The notes under the pieces were generated by a model. It was not told the DNA's origin, searched no databases, and was given only the letters and a program-made list of their open reading frames with translations. Positions 35,251 through 44,931 of a DNA stretch of 64,000 bases are shown one piece after another. The stretch is taken from the NCBI RefSeq assembly GCF_032341175.1, contig NZ_CP135435.1, positions 806,001-870,000 on the forward strand. The letters run 5' to 3'. This stretch comes from Bacillus sp. DTU_2020_1000418_1_SI_GHA_SEK_038 (GTDB taxonomy: Bacteria; Bacillota; Bacilli; Bacillales; Cytobacillaceae). The position numbers and the translations under genes are program-made. Position 1 is the stretch's first letter. Each line of letters begins with the position of its first letter.

Positions 35251-36594
35251 ATGGGGCAGAATTCTACGGAAATTGCGAAAGGTTCAAGAAGAGAATCTCT
35301 AAATCCAGTATCGAGTGAGAATAGAATTTTTGGGCTAACAACCTATATTACCCTTTGGATTTCGTCTATGGTAGTTATCCAAATTTTTATGGTTGGCCAG
35401 TCGTTTTTGCCGCCTGCAGGGAAGTTGAATATATTTCAAGCAGGGGTTGTTACTGTTATTTCTGCTTTGTTTATTGGTTTGCTGTTTGTGATTAATTCAA
35501 GGCCCGGAATCAAATATGGGATTCCGTTCATTGTTCAAGCACGATCTTCATTTGGATATAACGGGGCAAGGATTGCTTCATTAATAAGGGTTTTACCTGC
35601 TGTATTTTGGTATGGAATTGGATCTTGGATTGGTGCTTCAGCGATGGAATTTGTTACACAAACAATTTGGGGATGGGGCAATATTTGGGTTTATTTTATT
35701 TTATTTCAAGTAGTTCAGACGTTTATTGCCTATTTTGGGATGAATACAATTAAGTGGTTTGACTCCATTTTGTCTGTTGTTGTCCTTGGCTTCTTAATTT
35801 ATATAACAATTCAGCTTATTAATGCAGGTGGGCTAAAAATAGCAAATACGTGGAATACAAGTGGGAGCTGGGGGATGCCATTTTTTGCAGCGATTACAGC
35901 ATCTGTCGGAATTTTGATTACAGCTGCAATCAATAATGGGGATTTAAGTAGATATCTTGAAAATAAACCAGGTTACAATGCAATTGGGCACTTTGTTGGG
36001 ATAGTACCAATGTTTATCATCATACTTGGAATAGGGGTATTATCTGCTGCTGCTACCGGGATATGGGATCCGGTGCAAGCACTAGTTTCAGTTATTCCAA
36101 ACCCTATTGTTGCAGTTGCAATGATGATTTTTATTATCGTTGCTCAAATCACTACTAATTTAACCATTAATATTAAGCCACCTGCAATAGTATTAATGGA
36201 AACATTTAATATTACTTGGGGATTGTCAGTTATTATTGTGGGATTGTTAAGTATTGTCACTTTCCCATGGCTATTAATTTCAAGCTCTGTCTTTAACACT
36301 TTCATCTCGTTCTATTCTGCATTTCTTGGACCATTGTTAGGTATCCTTATTGCGGATTACTATTTTATCCATAAACAAAAATTTAACGTTGAATCACTTT
36401 ACAATAAAACAATTAAATATAATTGGTTAGGGCTCGGCTCGCTTCTCATAGGTGGAATTATTGGTGTGATCTTTTTACCGATTTCCTGGATGGTCAGCAT
36501 GCCAATCAGTGCATTGCTTTACTGGGCTGGTTATCAATATCTTCCTAATTATAAATCGAAGAATGCAAGTAATGGGGTTGATATAACATATTAA
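35251..36594 (+). CDS. NCS1-family permease, second copy
   Basis: A 447-residue permease with about twelve helices, of the same family as the first but clearly divergent. FGLTTYITLWISSMVVIQIF, RPGIKYGIPFIVQARSSFGY and LPAVFWYGIGSWIGASAMEF are typical segments. The ATG at 35251 is preferred because GGGAGG lies nine bases upstream; a TTG at 35242 would overlap the ribosome site. The substrate may differ from the first, since the two share the cluster but not the transcript. Confidence 0.87.
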   Translation: MGQNSTEIAKGSRRESLNPVSSENRIFGLTTYITLWISSMVVIQIFMVGQSFLPPAGKLNIFQAGVVTVISALFIGLLFVINSRPGIKYGIPFIVQARSSFGYNGARIASLIRVLPAVFWYGIGSWIGASAMEFVTQTIWGWGNIWVYFILFQVVQTFIAYFGMNTIKWFDSILSVVVLGFLIYITIQLINAGGLKIANTWNTSGSWGMPFFAAITASVGILITAAINNGDLSRYLENKPGYNAIGHFVGIVPMFIIILGIGVLSAAATGIWDPVQALVSVIPNPIVAVAMMIFIIVAQITTNLTINIKPPAIVLMETFNITWGLSVIIVGLLSIVTFPWLLISSSVFNTFISFYSAFLGPLLGILIADYYFIHKQKFNVESLYNKTIKYNWLGLGSLLIGGIIGVIFLPISWMVSMPISALLYWAGYQYLPNYKSKNASNGVDITY

Positions 36595-36696
36595 AAATTA
36601 TTATTGGTTCTAATTGTTTGGGAAGTTGAAATTGCAATGCTTGGTAAAGAGAATTATAAAATTGGTATATTTTAATTCAGGAATGAGAGGAGAAAA

Positions 36697-37026
36697 ATGA
36701 AAATAATTGACGTACCATTCAGTACTATTGCTTGGAATTCTATTGAACCTAAGTGGGACGAAGGGGAGACAGGGAAGGCTTCATCGAAAACTTTCGAAAT
36801 TGGCAATTTACGTGTAAGAATGATAGAGTACTCACCTGGATACCTTGCCGATCATTGGTGTAGTCGGGGACATGTAGTTTTAGTTCTAGAAGGAGAATTG
36901 GGAATTGAACTAGCTGATGGTCGTATTTTTCAGTTAAACACAGGAATGAGTTTTCAGGTTGCAGAAGGTGCTGAAGCCCATAGGTTATCTGCTGAATCTG
37001 GAGCTAAAGTATTTATTGTTGATTAG
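36697..37026 (+). CDS. Small cupin protein (DHCW-motif type)
   Basis: A 109-residue single-domain cupin. The strand region SPGYLADHWCSRGHVVLVLE holds a DHWC sequence close to the DHCW motif of a small cupin family, then GELGIELADGR and QLNTGMSFQVAEGAEAHRLS. The histidines could bind a metal. The function of the family is unknown. It stands in tandem with the NCS1 permease and may be co-expressed. Confidence 0.82.
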   Translation: MKIIDVPFSTIAWNSIEPKWDEGETGKASSKTFEIGNLRVRMIEYSPGYLADHWCSRGHVVLVLEGELGIELADGRIFQLNTGMSFQVAEGAEAHRLSAESGAKVFIVD

Positions 37027-37696
37027 AAAATTGCAGTGGGATAGCATATATTCTTGAGAATAATACATTGAATGTGTAAGACCACAAATGAATTAAGTAG
37101 ATATTAAAGAATAAACATGGTAATTAATAGACAAACAGTAAAGCAAAGACCTTCTTTTATGACATAGTACGGATTTATGAATTTTTATAATATGGGATTC
37201 TACCATCAATACTTAGCGCATTCAATGGTGATCAAATAGAAAAAATCATTATAAAGGAAGGAATGGAGAATTATCATTTCTTCCTTTTAAATGATTAAGA
37301 CATCATTTATTTATCTCACATAAAATTTCGATAGAGCATCTATCACATCCACCATATCAATTTACAAACACACCTCAAAAATACCGAGATTGTTATTGTT
37401 GATTTAAAATATTGTTCGATAATTTATAAAATATTAGCGGTCAAAAGAAAATTTTATATTATCAGGGGGTTTATCAAATTTAAATATCTTATCAATTTTT
37501 TGCTTAAATTGTTCAAATTAGGGATATTTCACGAAATGAGAATTTCGATTAAATTTTGATATTTATATTAGAAGTAGAAAAGCTTTAAACTATGGCGAAG
37601 GTTAGCGTTAATGCAAAGTATTAGAATATCAAATATAATAGATATAAAAACAATACTGAAAACTGTGTCTGTAGGTTATTATGGAGGTTTAATAAC
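37027..37696. other. AT-rich intergenic region
   Basis: About 670 bp with no coding signal. A hairpin, AAGGAAGGAATG / CATTTCTTCCTT (about 37254-37287) followed by TT, may terminate the cupin transcript. GGAGG just before 37697 is the ribosome site of the sarcosine oxidase gene. Nothing else was recognised. Confidence 0.45.
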
Positions 37697-38839
37697 ATGC
37701 ATTATGACGTAATTGTCATTGGGGCAGGTTCAATGGGGATGGCAGCAGGTTATTTTTTATCAAAGAGTGGGAAAAGAACTCTATTAATAGATTCTTTTAA
37801 TCCACCACATAACAAGGGGAGTCACCATGGGGACACTAGAATTATTAGGCATGCTTATGGAGAAGGGGAAGAGTATGTTCCGTTAGCTCTCAAAGCCCAA
37901 GAATTATGGCATGACTTAGAGAATGCTACTGGAAAACAATTGTTTCTCCAGACAGGAGTTCTCAACGTTGGTAATGAAAAATCGGATTTCATCCAAAACA
38001 TCATCTCTAGTTCAAAGAGATATGCGTTACCACTTGATGTTCTAGATTCAATTGAAGTGAATAATCGTTGGCCTGGTATCACTTTACCTAACGATTTCAT
38101 TGGGTGCTTTGAACCAACATCAGGAGTGCTAAAATGCGAGGAATGCATTGATGCATACAGGGAACTTGCTGTGCTGCAAGGAGCTTCCATCTTAACAAAC
38201 AGTAAAGTGAAAGAAATAGTAGTTCATGACCAAAAAGTAACGGTCAAGACCGAGGACCAGACTTTTTATTCTGAGGCATTAGTCGTTTCAGCAGGGGCAT
38301 GGTCAAGCAGTCTCCTTTCCATGTTAGATTTGAACCTCCCTCTTAAACCAGTTAGAAAAACATTTGCTTGGTTCGATGCTAATGAACATTTATATAATCA
38401 TCGAGATTTTCCCGCTTTTGCATTTGAGACATCTCAAGGCCTTTATTATGGCTTTCCAAGCATCAATAGTTCTGGATTAAAGGTAGGTCGTCATGATGGA
38501 GGGGAAGAAATAAATCCAGATGAATCCATACTAGGATTTGGTGAAATAGAGGAAGATGAAGCAGATTTAATACAATTTTTGAATGCCTATATGCCTTCTA
38601 AAAAACAGTTGAAGTATGGTAAAACATGTATGTATACACTTACTCCTGATGAAAATTTTATTATTGATTTGCATCCTGTATATCCAAACGTGGCTATTGC
38701 ATCAGGTTTCTCAGGGCATGGCTTTAAATTTAGCAGTGTTGTTGGTCAGATTTTAAGTGAATTAATTATTTCTGGGAAGGCTGACCAAAACATTTCTCCA
38801 TTTTCAATCAAACGATTTAAAGAGAAATTCTTTAACTAG
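37697..38839 (+). CDS. solA: Monomeric sarcosine oxidase/N-methyl amino acid oxidase
   Basis: FAD-dependent oxidase of 380 residues that oxidises sarcosine (N-methylglycine) to glycine, formaldehyde and hydrogen peroxide. It has the N-terminal VIGAGSMGMAAGYFL Rossmann fingerprint, GSHHGDTRIIRHAYGEG near residue 42, GVLKCEECIDAYREL, and KTCMYT with Cys311 at the site that carries covalent FAD in Bacillus monomeric sarcosine oxidase. The C-terminus has ASGFSGHGFKFSS. It resembles that enzyme closely by eye. A TGGAGG ribosome site is present. It would complete a route from N-carbamoylsarcosine (inference); N-methyl-L-tryptophan is an alternative substrate. Confidence 0.9.
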   Translation: MHYDVIVIGAGSMGMAAGYFLSKSGKRTLLIDSFNPPHNKGSHHGDTRIIRHAYGEGEEYVPLALKAQELWHDLENATGKQLFLQTGVLNVGNEKSDFIQNIISSSKRYALPLDVLDSIEVNNRWPGITLPNDFIGCFEPTSGVLKCEECIDAYRELAVLQGASILTNSKVKEIVVHDQKVTVKTEDQTFYSEALVVSAGAWSSSLLSMLDLNLPLKPVRKTFAWFDANEHLYNHRDFPAFAFETSQGLYYGFPSINSSGLKVGRHDGGEEINPDESILGFGEIEEDEADLIQFLNAYMPSKKQLKYGKTCMYTLTPDENFIIDLHPVYPNVAIASGFSGHGFKFSSVVGQILSELIISGKADQNISPFSIKRFKEKFFN

Positions 38840-39045
38840 CTTGGAGAAATATTTTATCTTTCCCGTTAGGGAGCGATTCTGGAGCAACATATCATTATTA
38901 TAAAACCGATACTTAATTTAGATATGAATCTATTTTGATCAGTCTTTTTATCAAAATGGATTATTTTTACTAGTAAATACTGATTTGTGAAGATTTTTTT
39001 GAATGTGTTCCTGGAATAGGTGAAGGCTATAGGGTTCAAGCCCTG

Positions 39046-39378
39046 AACAGTGAGGGAAGTATTAAAGGTAGTCCGGGAGTTTCACCTTATATTGCTTCAA
39101 AACATGCAGTAGTAGGATTAACTAAAGCTTCCGCATTAGAAGTAGCAAGTGCTAATGTAAGTGTGAATTCCATTCATCCATCACCTGTTAACACAAGAAT
39201 GATGCGTTCTTTAGAAGATGGATTGAATGTAGAACAAGAAGATTTAGCATAGGCTATTCCATAAGGGCGTTACGGTGAACCAAGTGATATTGCTAATTTA
39301 GTATTATTCCTTGCTTCTGATGAAATTTCATTTATCACAGGAGTTCAGTATAGAGTTGACGGTGGAATGGGAGCGTAA
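39046..39378 (+). pseudogene. C-terminal remnant of a short-chain dehydrogenase/reductase
   Basis: Reads NSEGSIKGSPGVSPYIASKH, AVVGLTKASALEVASANVSV, NSIHPSPVNTRMM, then EDLA followed by TAG, AIP followed by TAA, and [20 protein letters not shown] to [12 protein letters not shown]. YxxxK (YIASK) is the catalytic motif. Two in-frame stops and loss of the N-terminal Rossmann half make it non-functional. Confidence 0.75.
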
Positions 39379-39430
39379 GATTTCAGGACTCGAAACAAAC
39401 TCTTTATAATCTGAATTACTGATAATTTTG

Positions 39431-39461
39431 TAATTAAAAAGAAAGCCCAATATATTTGGGC
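39431..39461 (-). terminator. Terminator of the first amidohydrolase gene
   Basis: Stem GCCCAA / TTGGGC with a 5-nt loop, followed on the minus strand by TTTCTTTTT. Confidence 0.75.
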
Positions 39462-39477
39462 CCTCTTAGAAGTGATT

Positions 39478-40701
39478 TTAGGCTAGATTCCCAACAACTA
39501 CATTCCCTTTAAAAATAACAGCTTCACGTTTAGGGGTTCTTGCTACCGTTTCTGCGGAACAAGATGCATTGACTAAAACTAAATTTGCATCGTCACCCTC
39601 AAGCGGCCAGGCAACCTCACCATCTTTATTTAATGGGGTTATTCCGCCAGTGGCCCATTTTAGTGACTGAGATAATGAAATTTCATCGCTTTTCCTAAAG
39701 AGTTCGCCATATCTTGTTACCTTTTCCAATACATCCCCATTGCCAAAAGGCCCCCATGAATCATAAAAACCATCACATCCAAGGTAAACATTGACTCCCT
39801 TTTGTTCCAAGATGGGGATTGGAGGCAGAGATCTTGCAATTGGAATAGTAGACATAATCGACATTCCTTGATGGCTTAATTTATCTGCAATAGCTTCAGC
39901 TTGTTCTGTTGAAACTTCTCCTAGACCAAAAGCATGGCTAACGGCCACGCGATTTTGCCATTTAGCGTCTTCGACCATTTCAGTTAATTTATCGACTGTA
40001 TAGTAACCAACATGTCCGCCATCATGTAAATGAATATCAACATCTGCATTGAATTCTGCAGCCAGATTCATCACTTCATATAGGGACCCTTCAATATTCC
40101 GGTCAATTCCTGCCGGGTCCAGTCCACCAACGATGGTTGCCCCTGATCTCATTGCTTCCTTCATAAGAGAAATGACATTTTCTTTTAAAAGGCCATGTTG
40201 TGGAAAAGCAACAATTTCATAAGTAAGTTTATCTGAATAGTCTTCGAGGGCTGCTTTTATCCCTTCGAGGTTTTTCAGTCCAATATAGGGATCGATATTC
40301 ACATGGGTACGAATATGTGTTGACCCTTTTGATAAGATAAGCTCGATCATTTTACTTGCTCTTTGCTTAGCTGTAGAAGCTAATTCTTCAAGCTCCATCG
40401 CTTCAAGGCGCAACCGTTCTTCTAAATTTTTCACAGGTATACATGCCTTCCAATCTAGAGATAAATAAGTTTTGTCTAGATGATTATGCATTTCTTTAAA
40501 AGAAGGGATAGCCAAAAACCCTTTACCGTCAATCGTTTTTTCGCCTGGCGGAATCTGAAAGCTATGATTATGCTTTTCTATTATTTTCCCATCTTGAATC
40601 TTCAAATGGAATAGCTCCGTTTTCGTTGAAAAGACTCCGTTTTCATCTTGAAGGTACGCTGTTTCTAACAAAACGTTTTTTAACCAATAAGAAGTATGCA
40701 T
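39478..40701 (-). CDS. Cytosine-deaminase-like amidohydrolase, paralog 1
   Basis: Metal-dependent amidohydrolase of about 407 residues resembling CodA. Ligand or contact residues are in EMHNHLDKTYL, the CodA-like IVAFPQHGLL, HLHDGG, VSHAFGLG and LGCDGFYDSWGPFGNGD. CodA has His-x-x-Glu at the third site, where the Glu is catalytic; here it is HLHD. Deamination of a ring amine (cytosine, creatinine or similar) is plausible but the substrate is open. The second ATG (40701) has the better ribosome spacing to AGGAGG. It lies 21 bp downstream of paralog 2. Confidence 0.83.
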   Translation of the reverse strand: MHTSYWLKNVLLETAYLQDENGVFSTKTELFHLKIQDGKIIEKHNHSFQIPPGEKTIDGKGFLAIPSFKEMHNHLDKTYLSLDWKACIPVKNLEERLRLEAMELEELASTAKQRASKMIELILSKGSTHIRTHVNIDPYIGLKNLEGIKAALEDYSDKLTYEIVAFPQHGLLKENVISLMKEAMRSGATIVGGLDPAGIDRNIEGSLYEVMNLAAEFNADVDIHLHDGGHVGYYTVDKLTEMVEDAKWQNRVAVSHAFGLGEVSTEQAEAIADKLSHQGMSIMSTIPIARSLPPIPILEQKGVNVYLGCDGFYDSWGPFGNGDVLEKVTRYGELFRKSDEISLSQSLKWATGGITPLNKDGEVAWPLEGDDANLVLVNASCSAETVARTPKREAVIFKGNVVVGNLA

Positions 40702-40725
40702 CATATTTCCTCCTCGCTCCCTTTT

Positions 40726-41976
40726 TTATCTAACCGTGGATGGCTCTGTTTGAGTTGATTCCGATAATTTGCTTTCCACCTTTTTCCCTTTAAAAAACAA
40801 TGATTCCACTGTTGCCCGTCTCGCTATCGCCTCGGCGGAACAAGTAGCATCAACTAACATCATCGTTGCTTCTGATCCGACCTTAGGCCATACTCTTTCA
40901 CCTTCTTTATTTAACGGGGTAATGCCTCCAGTTCCGTATTTCAAGGAGGAGGATAAGGAATACTCATCAATTAGCCTGAATCTTTCAGCTAGCCTGCCAA
41001 GCTTTTGAATCGTATTTCCTGTTCCAAAAGGTGACCAATGGTCGGTAATGCTATCATGTCCAACAGAAACAGTAACTCCTAATTTATCGAGATCTAGCAC
41101 TGGAATTGTAGGTCGATTAATTGGTATGGTAGTTGTCACATCAATTTCTTGATTCTTCAAAATGGCTGCCATATCGGAAAGGGATTCCCCTTGCAGGTCA
41201 CCTAATGCGATCCCATGACTTATAGTTGCCTTGCCTTTAAGTCCAGCTTCCTCTGTATAATGAGCCATTCTTTCGAAAGTAAAGGCACCTAATGAATCTG
41301 GATCGTGAAGATGAATATCAACGCCTTTATTGTTTTCAACTGCAATATCAAATATTGTGTATAATGATTTCTCGATGTTTCGGTCTACTGTAGCTGGATC
41401 AACTCCACCAACCAACGTTGCTCCATTTTTCATCGCATCCCGGATTAATTGTACGGAGTCACTCTTTAGCAATCCATGCTGTGGAAAGGCAACGATTTCA
41501 TAAGTAAGAACATCTTTGTATTTTTCCAGAGCGTTTACAGTTGCTTCTAAGTTTTTTAATCCAATAATGGGATCAACATTACAGTGGGTACGTATATGGG
41601 TATGGCCATTTTTTAAATATAATTCAATCATTTTTTCCGCACGTTCCTGGGCGGTTGGTAAAAGCTTAGGAAGAAGTTCTACTTCTTCTTCTAATCTAGT
41701 AAAAATCCCTTTAGTAAGCGGAGTACAGGCTTTCCAAGGTCCTCCGTAATAAGTTTTATCAATATGAATATGCATATCTCTTAATGATGGGAGAAGAAGA
41801 TGCTGATTTGCATCAAATTGGCTTTCTGTAGAGTCTGGGGATGTATGGGTAATTTCTGCGATTTTTCCATCTTCAATTTTCAAATGGCATATTTCAGTTT
41901 CGGTTCCTGCAATTCGATCATTATCATAGATAAAGCCCTTCTCTAAGCGTACATTGGTTAACCAAAAAGTTGACAT
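40726..41976 (-). CDS. Cytosine-deaminase-like amidohydrolase, paralog 2
   Basis: A 416-residue paralog of the neighbour with the same landmarks: DMHIHIDKTYYGGPWKACTP, THIRTHCNVDPI, EIVAFPQHGLL, HLHDPDSLGAF, ISHGIALG and VGHDSITDHWSPFGTGN. The metal-site His pair and the distal Asp are kept; Asp again replaces the CodA Glu in HLHD. AAAGGGAGG precedes the ATG. It is downstream of the binding-protein gene, separated by a hairpin, so both may be expressed from one promoter with partial termination. Confidence 0.83.
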   Translation of the reverse strand: MSTFWLTNVRLEKGFIYDNDRIAGTETEICHLKIEDGKIAEITHTSPDSTESQFDANQHLLLPSLRDMHIHIDKTYYGGPWKACTPLTKGIFTRLEEEVELLPKLLPTAQERAEKMIELYLKNGHTHIRTHCNVDPIIGLKNLEATVNALEKYKDVLTYEIVAFPQHGLLKSDSVQLIRDAMKNGATLVGGVDPATVDRNIEKSLYTIFDIAVENNKGVDIHLHDPDSLGAFTFERMAHYTEEAGLKGKATISHGIALGDLQGESLSDMAAILKNQEIDVTTTIPINRPTIPVLDLDKLGVTVSVGHDSITDHWSPFGTGNTIQKLGRLAERFRLIDEYSLSSSLKYGTGGITPLNKEGERVWPKVGSEATMMLVDATCSAEAIARRATVESLFFKGKKVESKLSESTQTEPSTVR

Positions 41977-42005
41977 CCGTATTCCTCCCTTTAGTTTGGA
42001 AAAAA

Positions 42006-42038
42006 GGAAAAAGTACCTTTTAACGTAAGTACTTTTCC
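42006..42038 (-). terminator. Hairpin between the first binding protein and amidohydrolase 2
   Basis: Stem GGAAAAGTAC / GTACTTTTTCC, followed on the minus strand by TTTTTTCC. It probably ends or tones down transcription from the binding-protein gene. Confidence 0.65.
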
Positions 42039-42109
42039 TCTAAATTTATTTTACAATTACACAAGAAGTCATTTGTTATATACCTCTAGGTCTCTTAGAA
42101 TGAAGCTGT

Positions 42110-43690
42110 TTATTTAATTACGATATCATCGATCATCAAGTAGTTTACTGGGTTTAACCACAAACCACTTATGCTGTTTTTATTGTAATTAGCTAAATGC
42201 TCATAGTTACGGATTGGAACATAAACCGCTTCATCCAATTCAATTTGCATAGCCTTCTCATATAGTTGCTTACGAGTTGCTTCGTCTGTTTCTTGACGAG
42301 CTTCATCGATGATTTTGTCTACTTCTGGATTGCTATAGTAGAAATGGTTTCCAGGAGCTCCCTGTGATATAGAGTGGAATAAATTATATTGATTGTAATC
42401 TCCATCTCCTGTCGCATTTCCCCAGCCTCCGATAAACAAGTCATGCTCAGATTTTCCAATCATATCAATATACGAACCATATTCCATCACTTGAATTTTC
42501 ACCTCAACCCCAATTCCTTTTAATTGAGATTGGATAACTTCAGCCATATTAATACGTTCTTTTCTGTCATTTGTTAGTAAATTAAGTGTTAGTCCCTCTT
42601 CATGGCCAGCTTCTTTTAATAATTTTTTAGCCTCATTTAAATCATAGTCATACGGCTTCACCTTATCACTGTGGCCAAACACCTTTGGGCTCATTGCAGC
42701 ATTTGCAAGTGTACCTACGTTATTATAAACGCCTTTAATAATGGCTTCTCTTTCGATAGCATGACTAATTGCTTTACGTACTTTCACATCATCTAACGGT
42801 TTTTTCTTCGTATTAAAGCCAATATATTCAACAGCAAGTCCCTCTGTACGGTAAAGTCCCATCGTACTTGATGCTTCAATACGTTCAATTTCCGTTACAG
42901 GTACTTGGTCGTTAATGTGGGCTTCACCTGTTTCAACCATCGCTAAACGTGTAGCGTCTTCAGGAACAACCTTGAATACAACACCATCAATATTTGGCTT
43001 TTTGCCCCAATAGCTCTCATTTTTCTTTAAGGAAATTTCCTTTCCTGACTCCCATTTTTCAAACACAAACGGGCCAGTACCTACTGGATGCTCCGCTAAT
43101 TTTTCTGGATTCTCGGCTAATGCTTTCGGACTAATGATACTTCCCTCATTACTTGCCAAGATAGAAAGAAGCGGAGAATAAGGATAGTCAAGTATAAATT
43201 GTACTGTAAAATCATCTACAATTTTAATTTCATTAATCATCCCTAATTTCTCACGTTGCGGTGACCCAGTGTTAGGATCTAGTAAACGATCAAATGTTGC
43301 TTTTACTGCTTCGGCATTAAATGGAGTCCCGTCATGAAAAGTAATACCTTCTTTTAACTTAAACTCCCAAGTTGTATCATTTAGAACATTCCACTCAGTT
43401 GCTAAAAGCGGTTGAATGTTCATGTCTTTATCTGGCTCCACCAATGTTTCATATACTTTCTGATAAATAATGTTGGCGGAAGGAATATTTGTAATAAAAT
43501 GAGGGTCTAATTTTGTTGCATCTGAAAGACTGACAACAGTAAGAGTTCCTCCTTTTTCTGCTACTTCCGTTTTCTCTTCCGTATCTTTCGAAGTCTTTTC
43601 CTGAGTCGAACATGCAGAAGCAAATAACATCATTAATCCAATAAAAACAAGTAAAATCGCATTTCGCATAGATCTACTAGCTGTCTCCAT
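42110..43690 (-). CDS. ABC transporter substrate-binding lipoprotein (oligopeptide/nickel-type SBP family 5), first copy
   Basis: Extracytoplasmic solute-binding lipoprotein of 526 residues. A signal peptide with LLVFIGLMMLFASAC places the lipid Cys at residue 27. Family 5 features are LDPHFITNIPSANIIYQKVY, FKLKEGITFHDGTPFNAEAV, VRKAISHAIER and DLFIGGWGNATGDGDYNQYN. It belongs with the divergent permease and ATPase genes. Family 5 proteins bind peptides but also nickel or small nitrogen compounds; adjacency to two amidohydrolases suggests it delivers their substrate (inference). GGGAG precedes the ATG. Confidence 0.9.
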   Translation of the reverse strand: METASRSMRNAILLVFIGLMMLFASACSTQEKTSKDTEEKTEVAEKGGTLTVVSLSDATKLDPHFITNIPSANIIYQKVYETLVEPDKDMNIQPLLATEWNVLNDTTWEFKLKEGITFHDGTPFNAEAVKATFDRLLDPNTGSPQREKLGMINEIKIVDDFTVQFILDYPYSPLLSILASNEGSIISPKALAENPEKLAEHPVGTGPFVFEKWESGKEISLKKNESYWGKKPNIDGVVFKVVPEDATRLAMVETGEAHINDQVPVTEIERIEASSTMGLYRTEGLAVEYIGFNTKKKPLDDVKVRKAISHAIEREAIIKGVYNNVGTLANAAMSPKVFGHSDKVKPYDYDLNEAKKLLKEAGHEEGLTLNLLTNDRKERINMAEVIQSQLKGIGVEVKIQVMEYGSYIDMIGKSEHDLFIGGWGNATGDGDYNQYNLFHSISQGAPGNHFYYSNPEVDKIIDEARQETDEATRKQLYEKAMQIELDEAVYVPIRNYEHLANYNKNSISGLWLNPVNYLMIDDIVIK

Positions 43691-43806
43691 TTTTTTATTT
43701 CTCCCTTTTTATAATTTAAATTTATCATTCAATAACCCTTTACTTCCTTTCCTTTCACCATCCCCCCGTTAAATCTTAAATGCAATTATAGAAGATACTG
43801 AACGGA

Positions 43807-43869
43807 AATATTTACAGAATATTTACTCGTTTTTATAATATTTTGACAACTGATTGAAAAAATATTTAC
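43807..43869. promoter_or_regulatory. Triple AATATTTAC repeat in the divergent promoter region
   Basis: AATATTTAC occurs at 43807, 43818 and 43861 on one strand in the 311-bp gap between the binding-protein and permease genes. The first two are spaced 11 bp, one helical turn. It could be a binding site for the AraC-type response regulator encoded nearby. A looser AAATATCTTTAC lies upstream of the second binding protein (about 53874-53885). No other feature is seen in this gap. Confidence 0.4.
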
Positions 43870-44004
43870 TTTAAAATTAATTTTGGTAGTTTTAATAAAA
43901 CATAATTCATTTTAAACAATCTTTTTTCCTGAAAGGGGGGTAATTTTCCATTTAGATATTCTTATATAATTTTTTAAAAAAAACTCTAATAGGGGGGACA
44001 TATG

Positions 44005-44907
44005 ATGTCAATTGAAGTAAAAACGGAACAGCCTATGGTTGTCACACAAACTGTAAGTAGTCCAAAGGAATCTATACTAAAAGATTTTCTTTCTATATTA
44101 ATGATCAATAAAGCAGCAATGGCTGGAGCAATAATTATTCTTTTTTATATTTTTATTGCCATATTCGCACCTTTGCTTGCTCCATACAGTCCTTATGAGA
44201 TTAATTTAGAAAATAAGTTGATACCTCCATCAGCAGACCATTGGATGGGAACTGATGATAAAGGTAGAGACATTCTAAGCCGAATTTTATATGGGGCAAG
44301 GCTTTCAATGGGAGTAGGCTTTGCTGCTGTAATATTTGGGGCATTTTTTGGAATTATTTTTGGACTAATCGCAGGCTATTATGGCAAGTGGATTGACTCC
44401 ATTATTATGAGAATGATGGATGTAATGCTTGCATTTCCTGGAATTTTGTTAGCGCTTGCCATCATAGCTGCTCTTGGGCCAAGTCTTATTAATGTTACGA
44501 TTGCTGTCGGGGCATTCTCCGTTCCGCTATTTGCAAGAATTGTTAGAGGATCAACCTTAGAAGTGAAGCGGTTGGAGTATATTGATGCTATCCGTTCTTT
44601 AGGTGCAAGTGATTTAACGATTATCTTTAAGCATGTTTTTCCGAATATTCTATCACCTATTATTGTTCAAGGAACGTTACGCCTAGCAACAGCGATTCTT
44701 TCAGCAGCCGGACTTTCTTTTCTTGGCCTTGGTGCACAACCGCCTTCACCAGAGTGGGGGACTATGTTAAGCAGCGGCAGGGATTTCTTGTTTTCAGCCC
44801 CATATATTGCGTTATTCCCGGGATTAGCTATTTCAATACTAGTATTAGGTTTTAATATTTTTGGTGATGGATTACGAGATGCGTTTGACCCAAGGATGAA
44901 AAAATAG
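44005..44907 (+). CDS. ABC transporter permease (DppC/OppC type)
   Basis: Inner-membrane permease of 300 residues with about six helices. The EAA-type loop for ATPase contact is AIRSLGASDLTIIFKHVFPN. The N-terminal OppC-type domain and TDDKGRDILSRILYGARLSM are characteristic. The ATG at 44005 is favoured by spacing to GGGGGG; an ATG three bases upstream also exists. First gene of a four-gene import operon that includes a DppB-type permease and two ATPases. Confidence 0.9.
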   Translation: MSIEVKTEQPMVVTQTVSSPKESILKDFLSILMINKAAMAGAIIILFYIFIAIFAPLLAPYSPYEINLENKLIPPSADHWMGTDDKGRDILSRILYGARLSMGVGFAAVIFGAFFGIIFGLIAGYYGKWIDSIIMRMMDVMLAFPGILLALAIIAALGPSLINVTIAVGAFSVPLFARIVRGSTLEVKRLEYIDAIRSLGASDLTIIFKHVFPNILSPIIVQGTLRLATAILSAAGLSFLGLGAQPPSPEWGTMLSSGRDFLFSAPYIALFPGLAISILVLGFNIFGDGLRDAFDPRMKK

Positions 44908-44931
44908 AAAAGTTTAAGGAGGTTTTAATGA

